NCBI GenBank assembly: GCA_030533445.1
Contig: CM060069.1
Coordinates: 31,296,337 to 31,360,336, forward strand
Source: Cyprinodon diabolis
Lineage: Eukaryota; Chordata; Actinopteri; Cyprinodontiformes; Cyprinodontidae
DNA length: 64,000 nt
Direction: 5' to 3'
The position numbers were made by a program, and so were the translations under genes. How positions within the stretch are numbered: position 1 is the first letter of the stretch; the number at the start of each line of letters is the position of its first letter. The notes beneath the pieces are model-generated. The model searched no databases, was not told where the DNA came from, and was given only the letters and a program-made list of their open reading frames with translations. Shown here piece by piece: positions 41,398 through 53,539 of this stretch.

Positions 41398-42413
41398 TGT
41401 CATGATCTTGGCGCTGATGGTTTGGTTTTTTCCTTTGCTCCTTGCTCCCTGTCTAATTGGTTCTGCGGTTCTAAGTTGTGTGTTTGCCTCCCATCAGCGC
41501 CAGGTTATTTGTTTGTTTTGGTGAGATGTTTCCTAGCTTTCTTTAGTCTGTCTGCTTCCCTGATTATGACCAGTTTTCTGTCCTGTGGATCAGCGGCGTC
41601 TGCTGCTCGCTCTCTAGAAACTCTGGGGGCGTGGCTGCCACAACTGCGGTCAAATCTCCCTTCTGGATTCTGGATCAAAGTATTTCCCGGCTAGAATCAG
41701 GCATGCAGGAGATCCTTGATTATTAATCAGGCTGCTCCAGCTGCCCCGCCCGTGACAGCTGCCGCGCCCATGTTTGCTACTGATAGTCCAGCTTCTCTTG
41801 AACCGCGTCTGTCCCCTCCTGAAGCGTTTAAAGGGGATCCTGATCAATGCAGAGCCTTCCTGACTCAGTGCGAAATTCATTTTGAATTACAGCCCTCTGC
41901 GTTTCCTTCTGATCGAGCCAAAGTGGCCTATGTAATCTCTCTGTTAGCGGGAAAGGCCAAATTATGGGGAACGTCAGAGTGGTTGAATAATCCTGAACTC
42001 TGCAGCTCTTATAATAATTTTTCTTTTGAAGTATTCAGAGTTTTTTGCCCAGTTCTTCCGAGTAGGGAAGCCTCAAGGGGACTTTTGACTCTCAGACAGG
42101 GAGACCGGTCAGTGATGTACTCCATCACTGACTTCTGCTGCTCGCTCTCTAGGAACTCTGGGGGCGTGGCCGCCACAACTGCGGTCAAATCTCCCTTCTG
42201 GATTCTGCTGAGTTCTCCGCGAATGAACTGAACTTTGAATCAAGTCAGTGACTTTGCTCCAAGTTGCATTCAGCTCCACATCTCTGACCTGTATTCTCCT
42301 ATCCCTGCAGAGATCTGCCCCGCAGCAGACGAGCAGCCCCGCGCACCTGTTGGTGTTTAATAAACTGCCTGTCTCGCCTCGAATTCTGGGTCCAATATTC
42401 TGACATCATTACA
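41398..42413 (+). mobile_element. Internally deleted Gypsy-type LTR retrotransposon
   Basis: Begins TGTCATGATC and ends ATCATTACA, flanked by TTTTT at 41393-41397 and 42414-42418 (low-complexity, so weak on its own). A stretch of about 75 bp (CTGCTGCTCGCTCTCTAG.AACTCTGGGGGCGTGG...) is repeated at 41602-41676 and 42136-42211 with few changes: it is the shared middle of two incomplete LTRs. The left copy lacks the 3' part and the right copy lacks the 5' part. A gag fragment lies between. No pol. Confidence 0.7.
41716..42125 (+). pseudogene. Gypsy Gag capsid fragment
   Basis: The frame contains LSPPEAFKGDPDQCRAFLTQ, EIHFELQPSAFPSDRAKVAY and VISLLAGKAKLWGTSEW (blocks), the N-terminal capsid region of Ty3/Gypsy (sushi-like) Gag. 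This is the same family that gave rise to mammalian PEG10/RTL genes. It breaks off near SMYSITDF-like residues, where the right LTR remnant begins. No zinc knuckle or protease remains. Confidence 0.75.
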
Positions 42414-42418
42414 TTTTT

Positions 42419-43475
42419 ACAGGTTTGCTTAAAAAGATTTATATAGTAGCCCATAATATAATAGTGAAACATAAAGTCAGGAAAATGTCTCATAGAAAAT
42501 GTTTTTTATTTGCATTTCAAATCAATATATTACTGATAGCAAATGACATGTATCTCTTGGCCCTGGGAATATTACATGCCAGTCGCTGCTCCATTCAAGG
42601 CTATGACCTCATCGTTGTCTTGGAAAACCCGATGTGTAGACATTTACTCTCTTGTTCTCTGACATTAGAGTTCAAGCACCGCTATTTACAGTAGTAGCGA
42701 CATTCCTGCATTAAGTGGTTTGCTTAATTAATTGGTGATGTTTAGAACCGAATGACATACAAAAGAGGAACCCATTATATCCAGATTATGTTCTGGTCAT
42801 ACGTGGTTAAATAGTAGGCTACATGAATTAAAATGGGAATAAACTGGATTAGCTCACTGATTTGCGCGTTGATCCCATAACTATGTTCTTCTCTCCAAAA
42901 CACACAGCTGCACCGCAGGCTTTGGAAGAAAAATCCAATCTGTCACGGCGGGGCGTGCTGATCCCCGCAATATTAACCCTTCATTTCGTATTGATGATTA
43001 AAAGTATTTATAACTATATTATTTTACAGTACAGTACAGTAGTTAACGTTTATACCGTACTTTTATTTGTTAAACAAATGCTTGGGCCTGTATAAAGTTT
43101 TTATTCCCTGATTTCAATGTTGTATGGAGTATTTCATTGTATGATAACTCTAAAAAAAAAAAAAAAGGTTTCTACTTCACGTATTTCACCTATCGCGGGT
43201 TCTTTTTGGAACGTAACCTCCGCAATAAACGAGGGTTCACTGTATTTAAAATGGGAATACTCCGGATTAGCTCACTGACTTTTGGGTGGGTCACAGCCAT
43301 CCCTTACAACAGTTTAGAAACGCCACTATTCATCGCGGCAGCAAGCAGCATTCTTGCATAATGTGCCCAAAAAGCCTGGGGGGTTGGGCCTTTCATGCTT
43401 GTTGTAAGGCATCATAGTGTCCTTTTCCAGATCAAACTGAACATTTTACCAGCTAGATGATAATAAAAATAACAA
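42419..43475. other. Non-coding repeats, unassigned
   Basis: The phrase AAAATGGGAATA..(A/C)GGATTAGCTCACTGA occurs at about 42831 and 43249. A TATCGCGGGTTCTTTTTGGAACGTAACCTCCGC segment (43191-43223) resembles a dispersed fish repeat. No ends or genes defined. Confidence 0.35.
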
Positions 43476-43477
43476 AA

Positions 43478-43870
43478 ATAGTATAACAATACTCCTATTA
43501 TTATCAGAGTAAGATATTGAGGCTGTAGAATGATAATCCCTATGGTCTAATGTAATTCCTTGGAAAGGTGGAGCGCACATCAGCTGATCTAAATAAAAGA
43601 AAGATGCCGTAATGTCAAACAGCATAATAGGCTAGTATCCGTAATATATATAAATAAGTTAAATAAGTTATTGTACAATTTCTTATATCATAGGCCATCA
43701 AGTGATTAAAAAAAAAAGAAAAACATTTAAGGCAACATTAATAACTTGACCACAGCTGGGACCAAACCCTTAACCTTTTGAATTGCAGACCATTCACCCT
43801 ACCCTCATGCTAAACCCGGGGAACAATAATTTGCTCAGCTTGCAACACGCCATACCCCTCCCAGTCTGCT
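43478..43870 (-). repeat. Inverted relative of the 39848 composite repeat
   Basis: GAGTAAGATATTGAGGCTGTAGAATGATAATCCCTATGG at 43508 is the reverse complement of the unit at 39857/40136, and CCACAGCTGGGACCAAACCC (43751-43770) mirrors the B-box end of the tRNA-like core. ACGCCATACCCCTCCCAGTCTG (43846-43867) parallels GTGACACCCCTCCCAGTCTG at 39966. Older and more divergent than the first copy. Confidence 0.45.
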
Positions 43871-46292
43871 CATTCACCTATCTAATCCTGACTCATGGGA
43901 CGCCGAAATGGACTCAGACTGCCACCTAGTGGCTATAGTAGTCACATGTTTTTCACACAATTTGTGAAACACGCGGAGCGTGAGTGAATTGTCCATTTTC
44001 AACCATCACCCACTGTAGGTTGTCTATTGTTTGTCCATCGCATATGTACAGTACAGCACTTCAAGGATTCAAGTTCAATCAATAAAAGTGTTAAAGAATG
44101 GTAAGCCCAAGCAGAGTTAATTTATTAGCAGAAGAATTGTCCACAGCATACAAATAAATCTATCAGTGATTCAATAAAAACAGTAGAAAAATGAGTGTGC
44201 TGGTAATTGTCAGATTGATACACTATAGAAACAACTTAAACAGTTATAAACACTTGATGACAGTTGTTGACTCCAAGGACAGAAAAAGCAGAAAGTAAAT
44301 TTATGGGTTGTATATTTTTCCATATTGTTTGGAAGGCTTTTTTTCCTTATTAAACAAAGTTGAAGTTATATCGATGTTGAAAGTGAGTATGACAGAAAGG
44401 AAAAACCAGAACAAAACAGTAAGGAGCCGGATACTCTTTCACCACACACTAAAGCTAAATGAAATGTTGTTTGCTGCTGTAAGTAATGCCACGTTCAGAC
44501 CTCAAGTGCTGGAAGCAGCAAAAACGCGCGTGCTGCTTAATTTTTTATGCCTTTACAAGTTTAGTTCTGACACACAGCTGAAGCAACTTTGCTGCTTGGT
44601 CAAAAGGTGGGTCAGATGCGTGTTGGAAAAAAAGCGCATCTGAGCTGCCCTATCCTTTCTTTGCCTATCTATAAAATCTAGAGAGTCGCTTGGCTTATTT
44701 TAATGAATAATGCTACGTTCAGACCGCAAGCGCTGGAAGCACTGAAAAATATAGTTTTGTTATATACATAGAACACACTCGCCGAATATGCTTTGCTTAC
44801 CAAGTAACAGTAAAAATAAAAACAAAGTGTCAGGAAGGGGAAAAACACTATGCTTCCTGTCAGTCAATTCCTTGCAGGTTTTGAGTCTTAGAGGATATTA
44901 TATTTCTCCAACCAGCTGATTGCGTCCACCCAGGGGTTTCCAGGTTGTCTCTTACACACAATCCCCTGACAGCCACCTAATCTATAGGATACCTGCACAT
45001 TCTCACATAAAGCCAGACCTGCCACCAGGACAATAGAAAATACCCCATATAGCTTATCATAGAAGATGCGATTCACACTGCATGTACCAGATGGGGGGTC
45101 ATTGAAGAAGTTGGATTTCTATTAAATTGCATTCTTTCTGATAAAATTGTACAGATTAGTTAAAAAACCCCAAACATAATTAAGTTTTCTTTGACCAACT
45201 TTTTGTCTATTAAAGATAATATGTTTCTTACCAGTTGAAATTATAATGACAAATGCATTTTATTTTAAGATGTTTTCAGTTTTCTTGTGGCAAATTAAAT
45301 CTTGATTGTTAATTGAGTATAACAAATGATCTGTCAGAAAAGGAAATCAGGTGCATTACGTACACTTTGGGAGCAATAAACATAAAAGAAACAGATGTGA
45401 GGATCAGAGTATAAAATATTTTGACCTTCAGCCAGTTCATGCAGAGGTTTGCTGTAACTAAGGTGGTTTCCAGTCGCTGCAGACAGAGGGAAGCATCTGC
45501 AGTGCCTGACCTGTCTTTGCTGCAGCCTACTTGCTCCAGTGAGATTTTAATGTCATGCGACACGCTGAAGATTTCCAGCAGCAGTAAAAAATTCTAACCA
45601 GCACGCATAGCTTTCAGGCAAACTAAAAATCCCTCCAAGTGTAGTGCTGAATCAGGAATCAGGTCGGTTGCATTACTCTTAACTTCAATTCTAAGTGCTA
45701 TTGATTAACAAGTAAATTATAATTTAATTAAAGCCCCACAAAAAACTCATGACTGTGTCTTGCTGCAGGATAACTAATTTATCCCAAATTCATCCACAGA
45801 AAAATTGCAGAGAGCCAAGTTATGAATCCTTGGTTAAGGTCCATTTATATCAATCTCTCATTTCTTTGTATCTTTCTAGTTCCTTAGCCATACCAGGGCC
45901 AAGTGATTGTTCATCTGTAGTTCATTTTGGTTCCACCACTGAAGCACAGGTTCAAGCAGTAAAATGTATACACTGCAACTTATTATTGCCCCTCAGCAAA
46001 GAACCAATTTCATCACACCAGGGAGTAGGATAATGGATAAAAGCATTCCATTACAGTGCTGGTAACACCATTGTGACAATCCCAGACTTTATCTTGCTTA
46101 TAAAGTTTTCCTAAGTGGAACACAAAAAAATAAAAAAAGGGCTTCACTAGTAATCAAATATATGGTTCCTTGAGAACAAGATTACACTCATTATTCTTCA
46201 CATTTTGTTATGTTGCAGTCACCAACTTACAATCATAAAAATTAAAAGAAAAGGGTGGTATAAATATGCATTAAACCTCGCTTAAATGAATA
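43871..46292. other. Non-coding stretch with minor repeats
   Basis: A phrase TGC(C/T)ACGTTCAGACC(T/G)CAAG(T/C)GCTGGAAGCA occurs at about 44488 and 44711. An unassigned minus-strand frame at 44888-45076 looks protein-like (SIVLVAGLALCENV) but matches nothing I recognise, and one at 45309-45563 likewise. No supported gene. Confidence 0.4.
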
Positions 46293-46300
46293 CTTTGTAG

Positions 46301-46818
46301 TAGGGTTGTCAAAAGTATTGATACTCAAAAAAAAGTATCGATACTGAAACGTTGTATCCAGATACAATACTCATTTTCAAAAGTATCGATACAGCCATCT
46401 AAAGTGCAGAATAGTGGAAAATGCACTTTCTGAACACTGTGTGATTGAATAATTCTGTGCATTTTTCAGTTTCAGACTTTTTTTGTAACAGGTGCAGCTG
46501 CTGGGAATTATTTTTGGTTAACTGGTTTGGCCAGTGTCATTGTTATGTCTGCAAAACATAGCCAACGAAGGAACACTTAATTTTAATTTTGTAAGTTTTT
46601 TATCAAGCTTGCTTAATATTGTGCACAGCATACAACCTCAAAAATTATTCTTATTGTTTTTTTTATTTATTTCTTGTATTTTTTTAGTAATGAAAATATT
46701 TCTGTTGACTTTTAGAGTCTTTGTTTTTTTTCTTGTGGTATCGAAAAGGGTATAGAGTATAGAATATTTTACTTAGTATCGGTATTGAGTTGAAAAGTTT
46801 AGTATCGTGACAACCCTT
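46301..46818. mobile_element. 518-bp hAT-like non-autonomous element
   Basis: Exact 8-bp duplication CTTTGTAG at 46293-46300 and 46819-46826. Ends TAGGGTTGTCA and TGACAACCCTT. Sub-terminal sequence is rich in GTATCGATAC-type palindromes on both sides. No transposase. Clear hAT-class MITE. Confidence 0.85.
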
Positions 46819-46826
46819 CTTTGTAG

Positions 46827-48250
46827 TACACCTTTTGCAGGAATGAGACAATGACATTCTTAAACGAATACTACTCCCCATCTTAGTTCAAAGTATTTTA
46901 CAGGTCATCTTCCATGATTTCCCTGAAACAGCTTTACTGTACCTGCTAAAATAAGATGCCTACAATATGAGGTTTACTGTGGTAATTTTTATGTTTATTA
47001 TTTTTTATTATTACGATCATCCTAAGTGGGCATTTTTGGGGGCCTTAATATATTCAAAAACTTTGCCAAAACCAAAACTCGAAAAATTGCATGTTATTAA
47101 TGGAATCAAAAATGGGACGTTGCCAAATGGCTCCACAGCACCACCTAAACAGAGATAGATCAAACCATAATTTGCAGAGATTTGACATTCGGTGCATGAA
47201 AAAAGTCTCAGAGGTATGCCCTAAAACTCCCAGGAAGTCGGTCATTTTGGTTCAAAGTGTGTTTTTTTTGTCCATTTTTCATTTTCTTTCATTGTTCTAC
47301 CATACATATGGTTTTGGGTGTTGCCCAAAAATATATAATATTGAGAATGTTCACAGCACCTTCTTCCAAATGTTCGTTGTGTCCCGCAATGCACGGGGCT
47401 AATAGATGTTCCTTTGTATGGCATCATTTTAACAACATTTTTTTTAATTACTTATTGATTTACTTGTTATTTATATTTTCTAAATATATCCCTGACCAGT
47501 TTTCTCAATGTTATTATTCACATAATTTCTCTTACAAAAATCTGAGGACCTGAAGTATAGCGGTGAATGAAAATGTATTCTGAACTTTCCATGACTTTTA
47601 TTATTCTAAAAGAAATTCAAACCAGGCATAATTGTCATATTACGTATCAATTTAAATAATTATTTTATATATTAGGGTGTTTATCACATTTGGTCTTAGC
47701 ATATTTCATCTGATAATGTAGTTTGTTTTTTTTAAGGTATAAAAACTTAAACAACTTAAAACTGTTAGGTTTTCCAAAATCACTTGCTTGTGTTTATATT
47801 TACTTTTAGAAATAAAACATGCCACCTAAGAGTGCTGCTCTGTTTATGAATGCAGATCGTAAGTCAATAATGCTGATCGGCCTTCTAGTAAGTCAAAGAA
47901 ATGGGATTCGTGTAATCAAACTGTCTGGCTACACTGCAGAATTTCTACTGAGGGAGGATCGCACATTTACTGGCGGTGTTACTGAGGCGTTCAGCATGTC
48001 TTTTATTCAGCAGCCAAGGTGAACTGATGCGTGACATTCCTTGCTATCATTGAGAGGAATGTCAGGTGGTTAACAAAAGAAATCTTTTACCCATTTTGTT
48101 ATGAGAACAAGTTTGATAATCATACATAGATGTGTAAGTGAAAAGCACATTAATAACAGCTTCCAAGTATCCTTGATGGAACAATAGTGCAAATACTTTG
48201 CAAGGCTTTCAACAGAGCTGAGAATGCATCCATATTAATGTGCAGTATAT
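46827..48250. other. Non-coding stretch, unassigned
   Basis: A short frame at 47819-48022 (MPPKSAALFMNADRK...) and repeat-like phrases around 47110-47260 (CCAAATGGCTCCACAGCACCACC) could belong to old elements, but nothing can be named. Confidence 0.4.
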
Positions 48251-48255
48251 ATATA

Positions 48256-48308
48256 TACAGTGGGGCAAAAAAGTATTTAGTCAGCCACCAATAGTGCAAG
48301 TTCTCCCA
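48256..48308 (+). mobile_element. Orphan Tc1-type terminal repeat
   Basis: TACAGTGGGGCAAAAAAGTA followed by TTTAGTCAGCCACCAATAGTG is a terminus well known from fish Tc1-like elements. It sits between two TA microsatellites and has no partner end nearby. A fragment only. Confidence 0.6.
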
Positions 48309-49138
48309 CTATATATATATATATATACTTATGTTAAGCCATGTTTAATGTATTACAGTTAAAATCTCTAAATTAATTCTTAAGATGCCACAAAGCCCCT
48401 CGGTGAGAAACTTCACCTTTTTAAAGTTTACAGACCTTCCTTTTCTGGGGCCAATCTGGACTTCAGCTGCCACAACTATTTGCTATCTTTTTCGCTGATA
48501 GATCTTCTCATGCTGGATCTTGCTGGTGTGTTGTCAGCTTGCATTGCTGCATGCTTTGCAATGAAACTCCCATGCTTCCTGTCAACCATAATTACTTAAA
48601 GTCTTGTTGCTTCTTGGGCTGCTGGTTCTTTGGTGAACAGATTTTTTTCCCACAGGTTTTTCACTTGTTTTGTCATTAATGCTTTCTGTCATATATCCTT
48701 TAGGGAATTTGGGATTCCTTTTATGACATTTATACAGACAATCCCTTTATATGGTGTGCTTTTATGGTGTACTTTTTAAGCCACTGATAAAATAGCTTTA
48801 TAATAGTACATTTTGATTTTCTTCTAAAGATACAACACACAGAAACTGATGCCCTTAGACGCCACTTTTTCCTTTCTCCTTATCACCTTCTACTGCCAGA
48901 CTCACTCATGTTGCAGGCTGAATCTTGTGGCCACCCTAATGTCTTTAGGTGTGTTGCACAACCCCTGAATGTCTCGCATCCTTCCTCCCTTTCTTTTTCA
49001 TCTACATTAATCCTCTGACATCTGAACCTGAGGTGGAAGCCACCATCTACAGTACTGTAAGTAGCTTTCGTGAAGAAATAACATTAGTATCTGGTTGTCC
49101 TCTATACTGTCATTTTTATCCCACCAATGTAATGGTAA
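48309..49138. other. Non-coding stretch, nothing recognised
   Basis: Begins in a (TA)n tract. No supported feature. Confidence 0.45.
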
Positions 49139-49146
49139 TTCAGAAA

Positions 49147-49857
49147 TAGGGATGCACGATATAATCGGCCCCCTATCGGTATCGGCCTGTATCGGCCTTA
49201 AAACTGAATATCGGACATCGGCCACCCCACCGATATTTAACCCGATATTTGATCAGCTTCTGAGTTTCTAAAGTCTAAAAAAAAAATACTACTTCTTCTT
49301 CTTCCTCAAAAACTTATTTTTACAGACTTAAAAACTTCTAAAGACAAGGGAAAAAATATTGATACATTAAAATATCACAATATCTTCATATGCTGATATA
49401 TTGCCTTTAAAAACACCATATACTGTAAATCTCTTTTACTAATGAAATATTGCTATATATCGTTATGCTACGAAATCCCCCGAAAATTCACAAAATCTTG
49501 CCATATTTTTATATGTTGATATATTGACGCGGTATCGATCTATTTTACTAACAAAATCTCACAAGAATTTGCAAAATATCACGAGAGTTTGTAACAGAAC
49601 GATGAAATTTCACAAGATTTTGACAGTAAAATAGATCGATACCGTGTCTTTAAAAATCGATTTGATATCAGCATATGAAAATATATTTGAGTATATTATT
49701 TTTCAGTGTCAGAAATGGATAACGAAACTGCTATTTTCAATGACTACTTATTTTTGTCCAGCTTTAACATCGGTATCGATATTGGTTATCGGCTACATGA
49801 GTTTGAAAATATCAGCATATCGGATATCGGCCAAAATCCCAATATCGTGCATCCCTA
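49147..49857. mobile_element. 711-bp hAT-like element
   Basis: Exact duplication TTCAGAAA at 49139-49146 and 49858-49865. Terminal inverted repeats TAGGGATGCACGATAT / ATATCGTGCATCCCTA, perfect over 16 bp. The interior has GATATCGG/CCGATATC palindromic sub-repeats and no transposase frame. Fresh ends suggest moderate age. Confidence 0.9.
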
Positions 49858-49968
49858 TTCAGAAAGGAATAATTTTGATCGCTTAGAATTCTTTTCTCAT
49901 TGATTTGGCTTAAGTTAGGTATCTGTTGCCCTTCAGATCAGATTTTAATAATTTTTTAACGTAATTTG

Positions 49969-50765
49969 TGTCATGATTGGTTTTAGGTTAAACCCACATG
50001 CAGAACACAAACGGAGGCTGAGTAAAAGTTTAACAGAGTTTATTGCATATGTTAGACAGAAAGACAAGAACTGGATCAGGTACTGGTCCGGGTTGGGTTC
50101 ACTGATGTCTGCAGAGATGGACAGTTTGATTAGCCAGGCAGACAGATGATTAATTGAGTCTTTAAGATAATTCAGAGTCTACCTTGAAGGAGTCCAGGCT
50201 TTACTTGTGAGAGAGGGAACCGTTGGGTCCAGAGACTGTTGGTTCAGCAGAGTGCACAAGCAGCAGCAGCGTCTAGCTTCTGACTTTGAATGGCAGACCT
50301 TGATCAGAGTTTCCAGCTCTTCTCTGAGAGCAGCAGGAGGAATCCAGACTGGAATCTTCAGGTTTGGCTCACCAGGGCTGGCAGGCACGTTAAGCTCATC
50401 CAGAGCTTCAGACTTGGGACAGGTTTCCTGTGAGCAAAGACAGAGGCAGATTAGAATCAGGTTTCTCTCTTAAGACAACAAAGATTCTTTCAGGTAACAG
50501 AGGCTCAGGTTTGCTAACCAAACTAAGGTCAACACTGCGGCGTTGAAGGAAGGTCTGGCAGCTGCTTATGTAGGGAAGGTCTCCTGATGAGCAGACGAGC
50601 TCCAGGTGTGCTGGAGGGCTCCAGCCCAGGAGACCCACGGCGCACTCAGCTGGAGAAAGGTGGTACATCCCCAGATCCCAACAGTAACCCCAGTCCCTAA
50701 CAGAAAACAAAAAACAGAAGAGGATTCTCGGCGCCCTCTGGTGGGCAAGCCTCAGGATCCCAACA
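49969..50765 (-). mobile_element. Solo LTR (797 bp) with 5-bp target duplication
   Basis: Flanked by ATTTG at 49964-49968 and 50766-50770. On the minus strand it opens TGTTGGGATCC and closes AATCATGACA. An AATAAA lies near 50038-50045 (minus). It is the same family as 38375-39004 but carries about 100 bp extra at its 5' end, after which the shorter copy's start motif TGTTGGGATCTGG recurs internally. A CTCF-like CCACCAGAGGGCGCC lies at 50744-50730. Confidence 0.85.
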
Positions 50766-50770
50766 ATTTG

Positions 50771-51479
50771 CTGCTTTTCTGCCTTCTGAAACAACCAACT
50801 CTGCTATTTTTCATACATTCTTATTTGATTCCCTGCTGTGTCATTTCAGTTTTGTCCAAATTACATTATTCTTATGTCATCTTCTATTACATGTTTTGCA
50901 CTAACCTCAAATTTATCAGTATCGGAGTATACCACAGTTTAAAACATGTATGGTTTCAAAACCTCCAAGATTTGTTGGTCAGATTGTTTTTGTTGTTTTT
51001 AAGTTCTTTTTTTTGTTTTTATTAAACAATAGAGTGAAAGTTTTTTTTTTTTCTTTAGCAACAGCATGATAAACTGAATTGAATTGAATTGATACAGATC
51101 TCCTTCCCTCACCACTTGCTACATTTAAGCTGGCTTATATATACTGGTACACTTTTCTCTGACATATCAAAAAAATTGAAAACTTCGATATTTGTATAAA
51201 ACTAAAATAGCTTATTAGTTAATATAAATGAAATATTGAATATTTAACGCTTTAAAAAGCGTTGTTAAGACCCACATCAGTATTGGCTATTTAACTCAGG
51301 GACTTTAAAGTCAATGTTTTAGGGTGAGTACAATTCTGTGATATAAATCAAATTGTAAATGTATTGGCAGAGCTTAAATTATGTGGAAGACAATAAACCC
51401 GACTCAGTTAGACCAGTACTATAAATGGGAATGAGTTATTAGGAAACAAAAAGTTTAGGTCATTTAGTTAAAGAAAAGA
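50771..51479. other. Non-coding stretch
   Basis: Contains a short GAATTGAATTGAATTG run near 51075-51091, the kind of tail left by RTE/LINE-related repeats. Otherwise nothing recognised. Confidence 0.45.
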
Positions 51480-53215
51480 AGAGAGCGGGAGATCGACAGG
51501 TGGATTGGCGCAGTGTCTGCCGTGAAGCGGGCGCTGTACCGGTCCGTCGTGGTGAAGAGAGAGCTGAGTCAAAAAGCGAAGCTCTCGATTTACCCGTCGA
51601 TCTACGTTCCTACTAGGGCTGCAACTAATGATTATTTTAAAAATCGATGAATCGGCCGATTATTTTTTCGATTAATCGATGAATCGGACAACAAATATTT
51701 TTTATATTAACCTCTTTATTCCAAAATAAACATTTTAGACAGAACAAAGAAGCACACAAGTACAGGTTGCTCATTAACTGTACTGGTGCAATAAAAAATA
51801 AATGTTTGTGTTAAAACTACGCAAACTTACATGAGAAATATAGCTGTACATCCACAAAATATAGGCTACTTTGTTTCATAAAGTGCAAAAGCCCCTAAGG
51901 GGTTCAAACAATAGGTCCCCCCATTTCAACAAATTATTTTTTTTAGACTAGAAGAATTCTGCCTTTTAAGACAGGAAAGTATAGCAGTTAAAGATGCTAC
52001 TTGAGAACATACTTAACCATAGAGATAAAAATAGCCCTGTGATTCAAATTATAAATTGTATTTGGAATAAAAAAACACATCCTCCAAAGACAGATATTTA
52101 CATGGGAATGTGGCATATAATGAATTGACATATTACTGATCTTGCTGGATTTTATTCTGCTTTACTTCCATAAATTGCAGGATCTTCTTTGCTTTATCTT
52201 TGCCAGAAGATTTAAACGCCTTGCCCTCATAATTTGCAAGTTAATTTATTTATAAAGAAAATATCAACGCTGCTTAAGCTAATTCAAATGAAATTAAAAG
52301 TAAAATAAGTAGCCAACCTTATTACTGTCTGTAACCTACTAACAAGGTAAGGAAAGCATCAGATGAGCTACCTGAGAAACTAACGTTACGTTTCCCCACT
52401 TTAAAACGAAACAAACACGGTTACTCATCCTGCTGATCAGCTCTCTTCACTGCCATCGAAGGCTCCAACGTGTTTTCTTTTCAGGTGCTGCGTCATAACA
52501 GTGGTGCTTCCGTGCCATGTTCATTTGTTTTTACAAAAGTTGCATGTTACGACTTTTTTCACTTTACAAAGCGCAGGCTGTTTTAATTATTGTGATCAAT
52601 TTGCGCCATCAATCCCGGCGCATGCGCGCTTCATTTGCAGTCTGGACGCTGAGGATAAACTCCTCACTAAAATCCTGCGGCTCTGACTGCAGCGCTGAGA
52701 GGGACTCCTGTGGGAGAGGGAGAATGCGGTTGGGATGGGGGAGGTGCCCCACAGCAGAGTAGGAACGATACATGCTTTCATGTAAGAGTCTCCAAAAGCC
52801 GCCAGTGACACCGTAAAAAGTCGCCAGATTTGTAGATAGTTTTTTGAAAAATAGTCGCAGGAGGGGTCTGAAAAGTCGCTGAGTTGGCAACACTGCACCT
52901 GCGGGGCTGGCTCGCTCTGCCATATTTTTTTTTCTTCCCCCGTTTCAGTCAAGTGGATGTGATGACGGCGGCGGCGGATGACGCATTAATCGTGCGACAC
53001 AACTAATCGATGATTAAATTCGTTGCCAACGCTTTTAAAAGTCGATTTTTATTGATTTTATCGATTCGTTGTTGCAGCCCTAGTTCCTACCCTCATCTAT
53101 GATCATGAACTCTGGGTCATGACCGAAAAACGAGATCGCGGATACAAGCGGCCGAAATGAGTTTCCTCCGTAGGGTGGCTGGGCTCTCCCTTAGAGCAGA
53201 TAAAGCCGGTTGTTC
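51480..53215 (+). pseudogene. LINE reverse transcriptase fragment split by a hAT element
   Basis: 51485-51605 encodes [18 protein letters not shown] and [18 protein letters not shown]. The frame resumes at 53091 with LIYDHELWVMTEK, then breaks near RVAGLSL. This is the family also at 24300-25153. The two halves were contiguous before the hAT insertion at 51614-53082. Both halves are short. Confidence 0.8.
51614..53082 (-). mobile_element. 1.47-kb hAT element with decayed BED zinc finger
   Basis: Exact 8-bp duplication GTTCCTAC at 51606-51613 and 53083-53090, lying within LINE coding sequence. Terminal inverted repeats TAGGGCTGCAAC / GTTGCAGCCCTA, perfect over 12 bp, followed by ATCGAT-rich sub-terminal repeats. 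On the minus strand near 52556-52460, CNFCKNK and, after a stop, MTQHLKRKHVGAF show the C-x2-C...H-x3-5-H pattern of a BED zinc finger, the DNA-binding domain of hAT transposases. The catalytic domain is missing, so this is an internally deleted derivative. Confidence 0.88.
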
Positions 53216-53539
53216 CCCAGCCCTGATCCCTTTCCACACCATCACCATTTTGGTAGGCCTACATTAAAGTTATTATATACTGTAGCCTACATAAAACTCT
53301 AACCTCAGCCACATTCAGCATTTGATTTTATCCTGGATTTATGGAAGGAAAGCAAACAAGTAATTTACACTCTGAACTAGTGGATTAAATGGTGAAATGA
53401 TCTACAAGAATTATGCAAAAGGCTTGTATATCACTAGAAAAGACTGTCAAAATTGAACCAATATAAATGGTATTACCAAATACCAATACCAAGTTATTGG
53501 AATCAGGTATTACAATCCCTTCCATGGCCAATGGTGTAT

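Noticed and set aside
44888..45563. Possible coding remnants on the minus strand
   Set aside because: The translated pieces look somewhat protein-like but match no family I recognise, lack splice or element context, and are too short to support a call.
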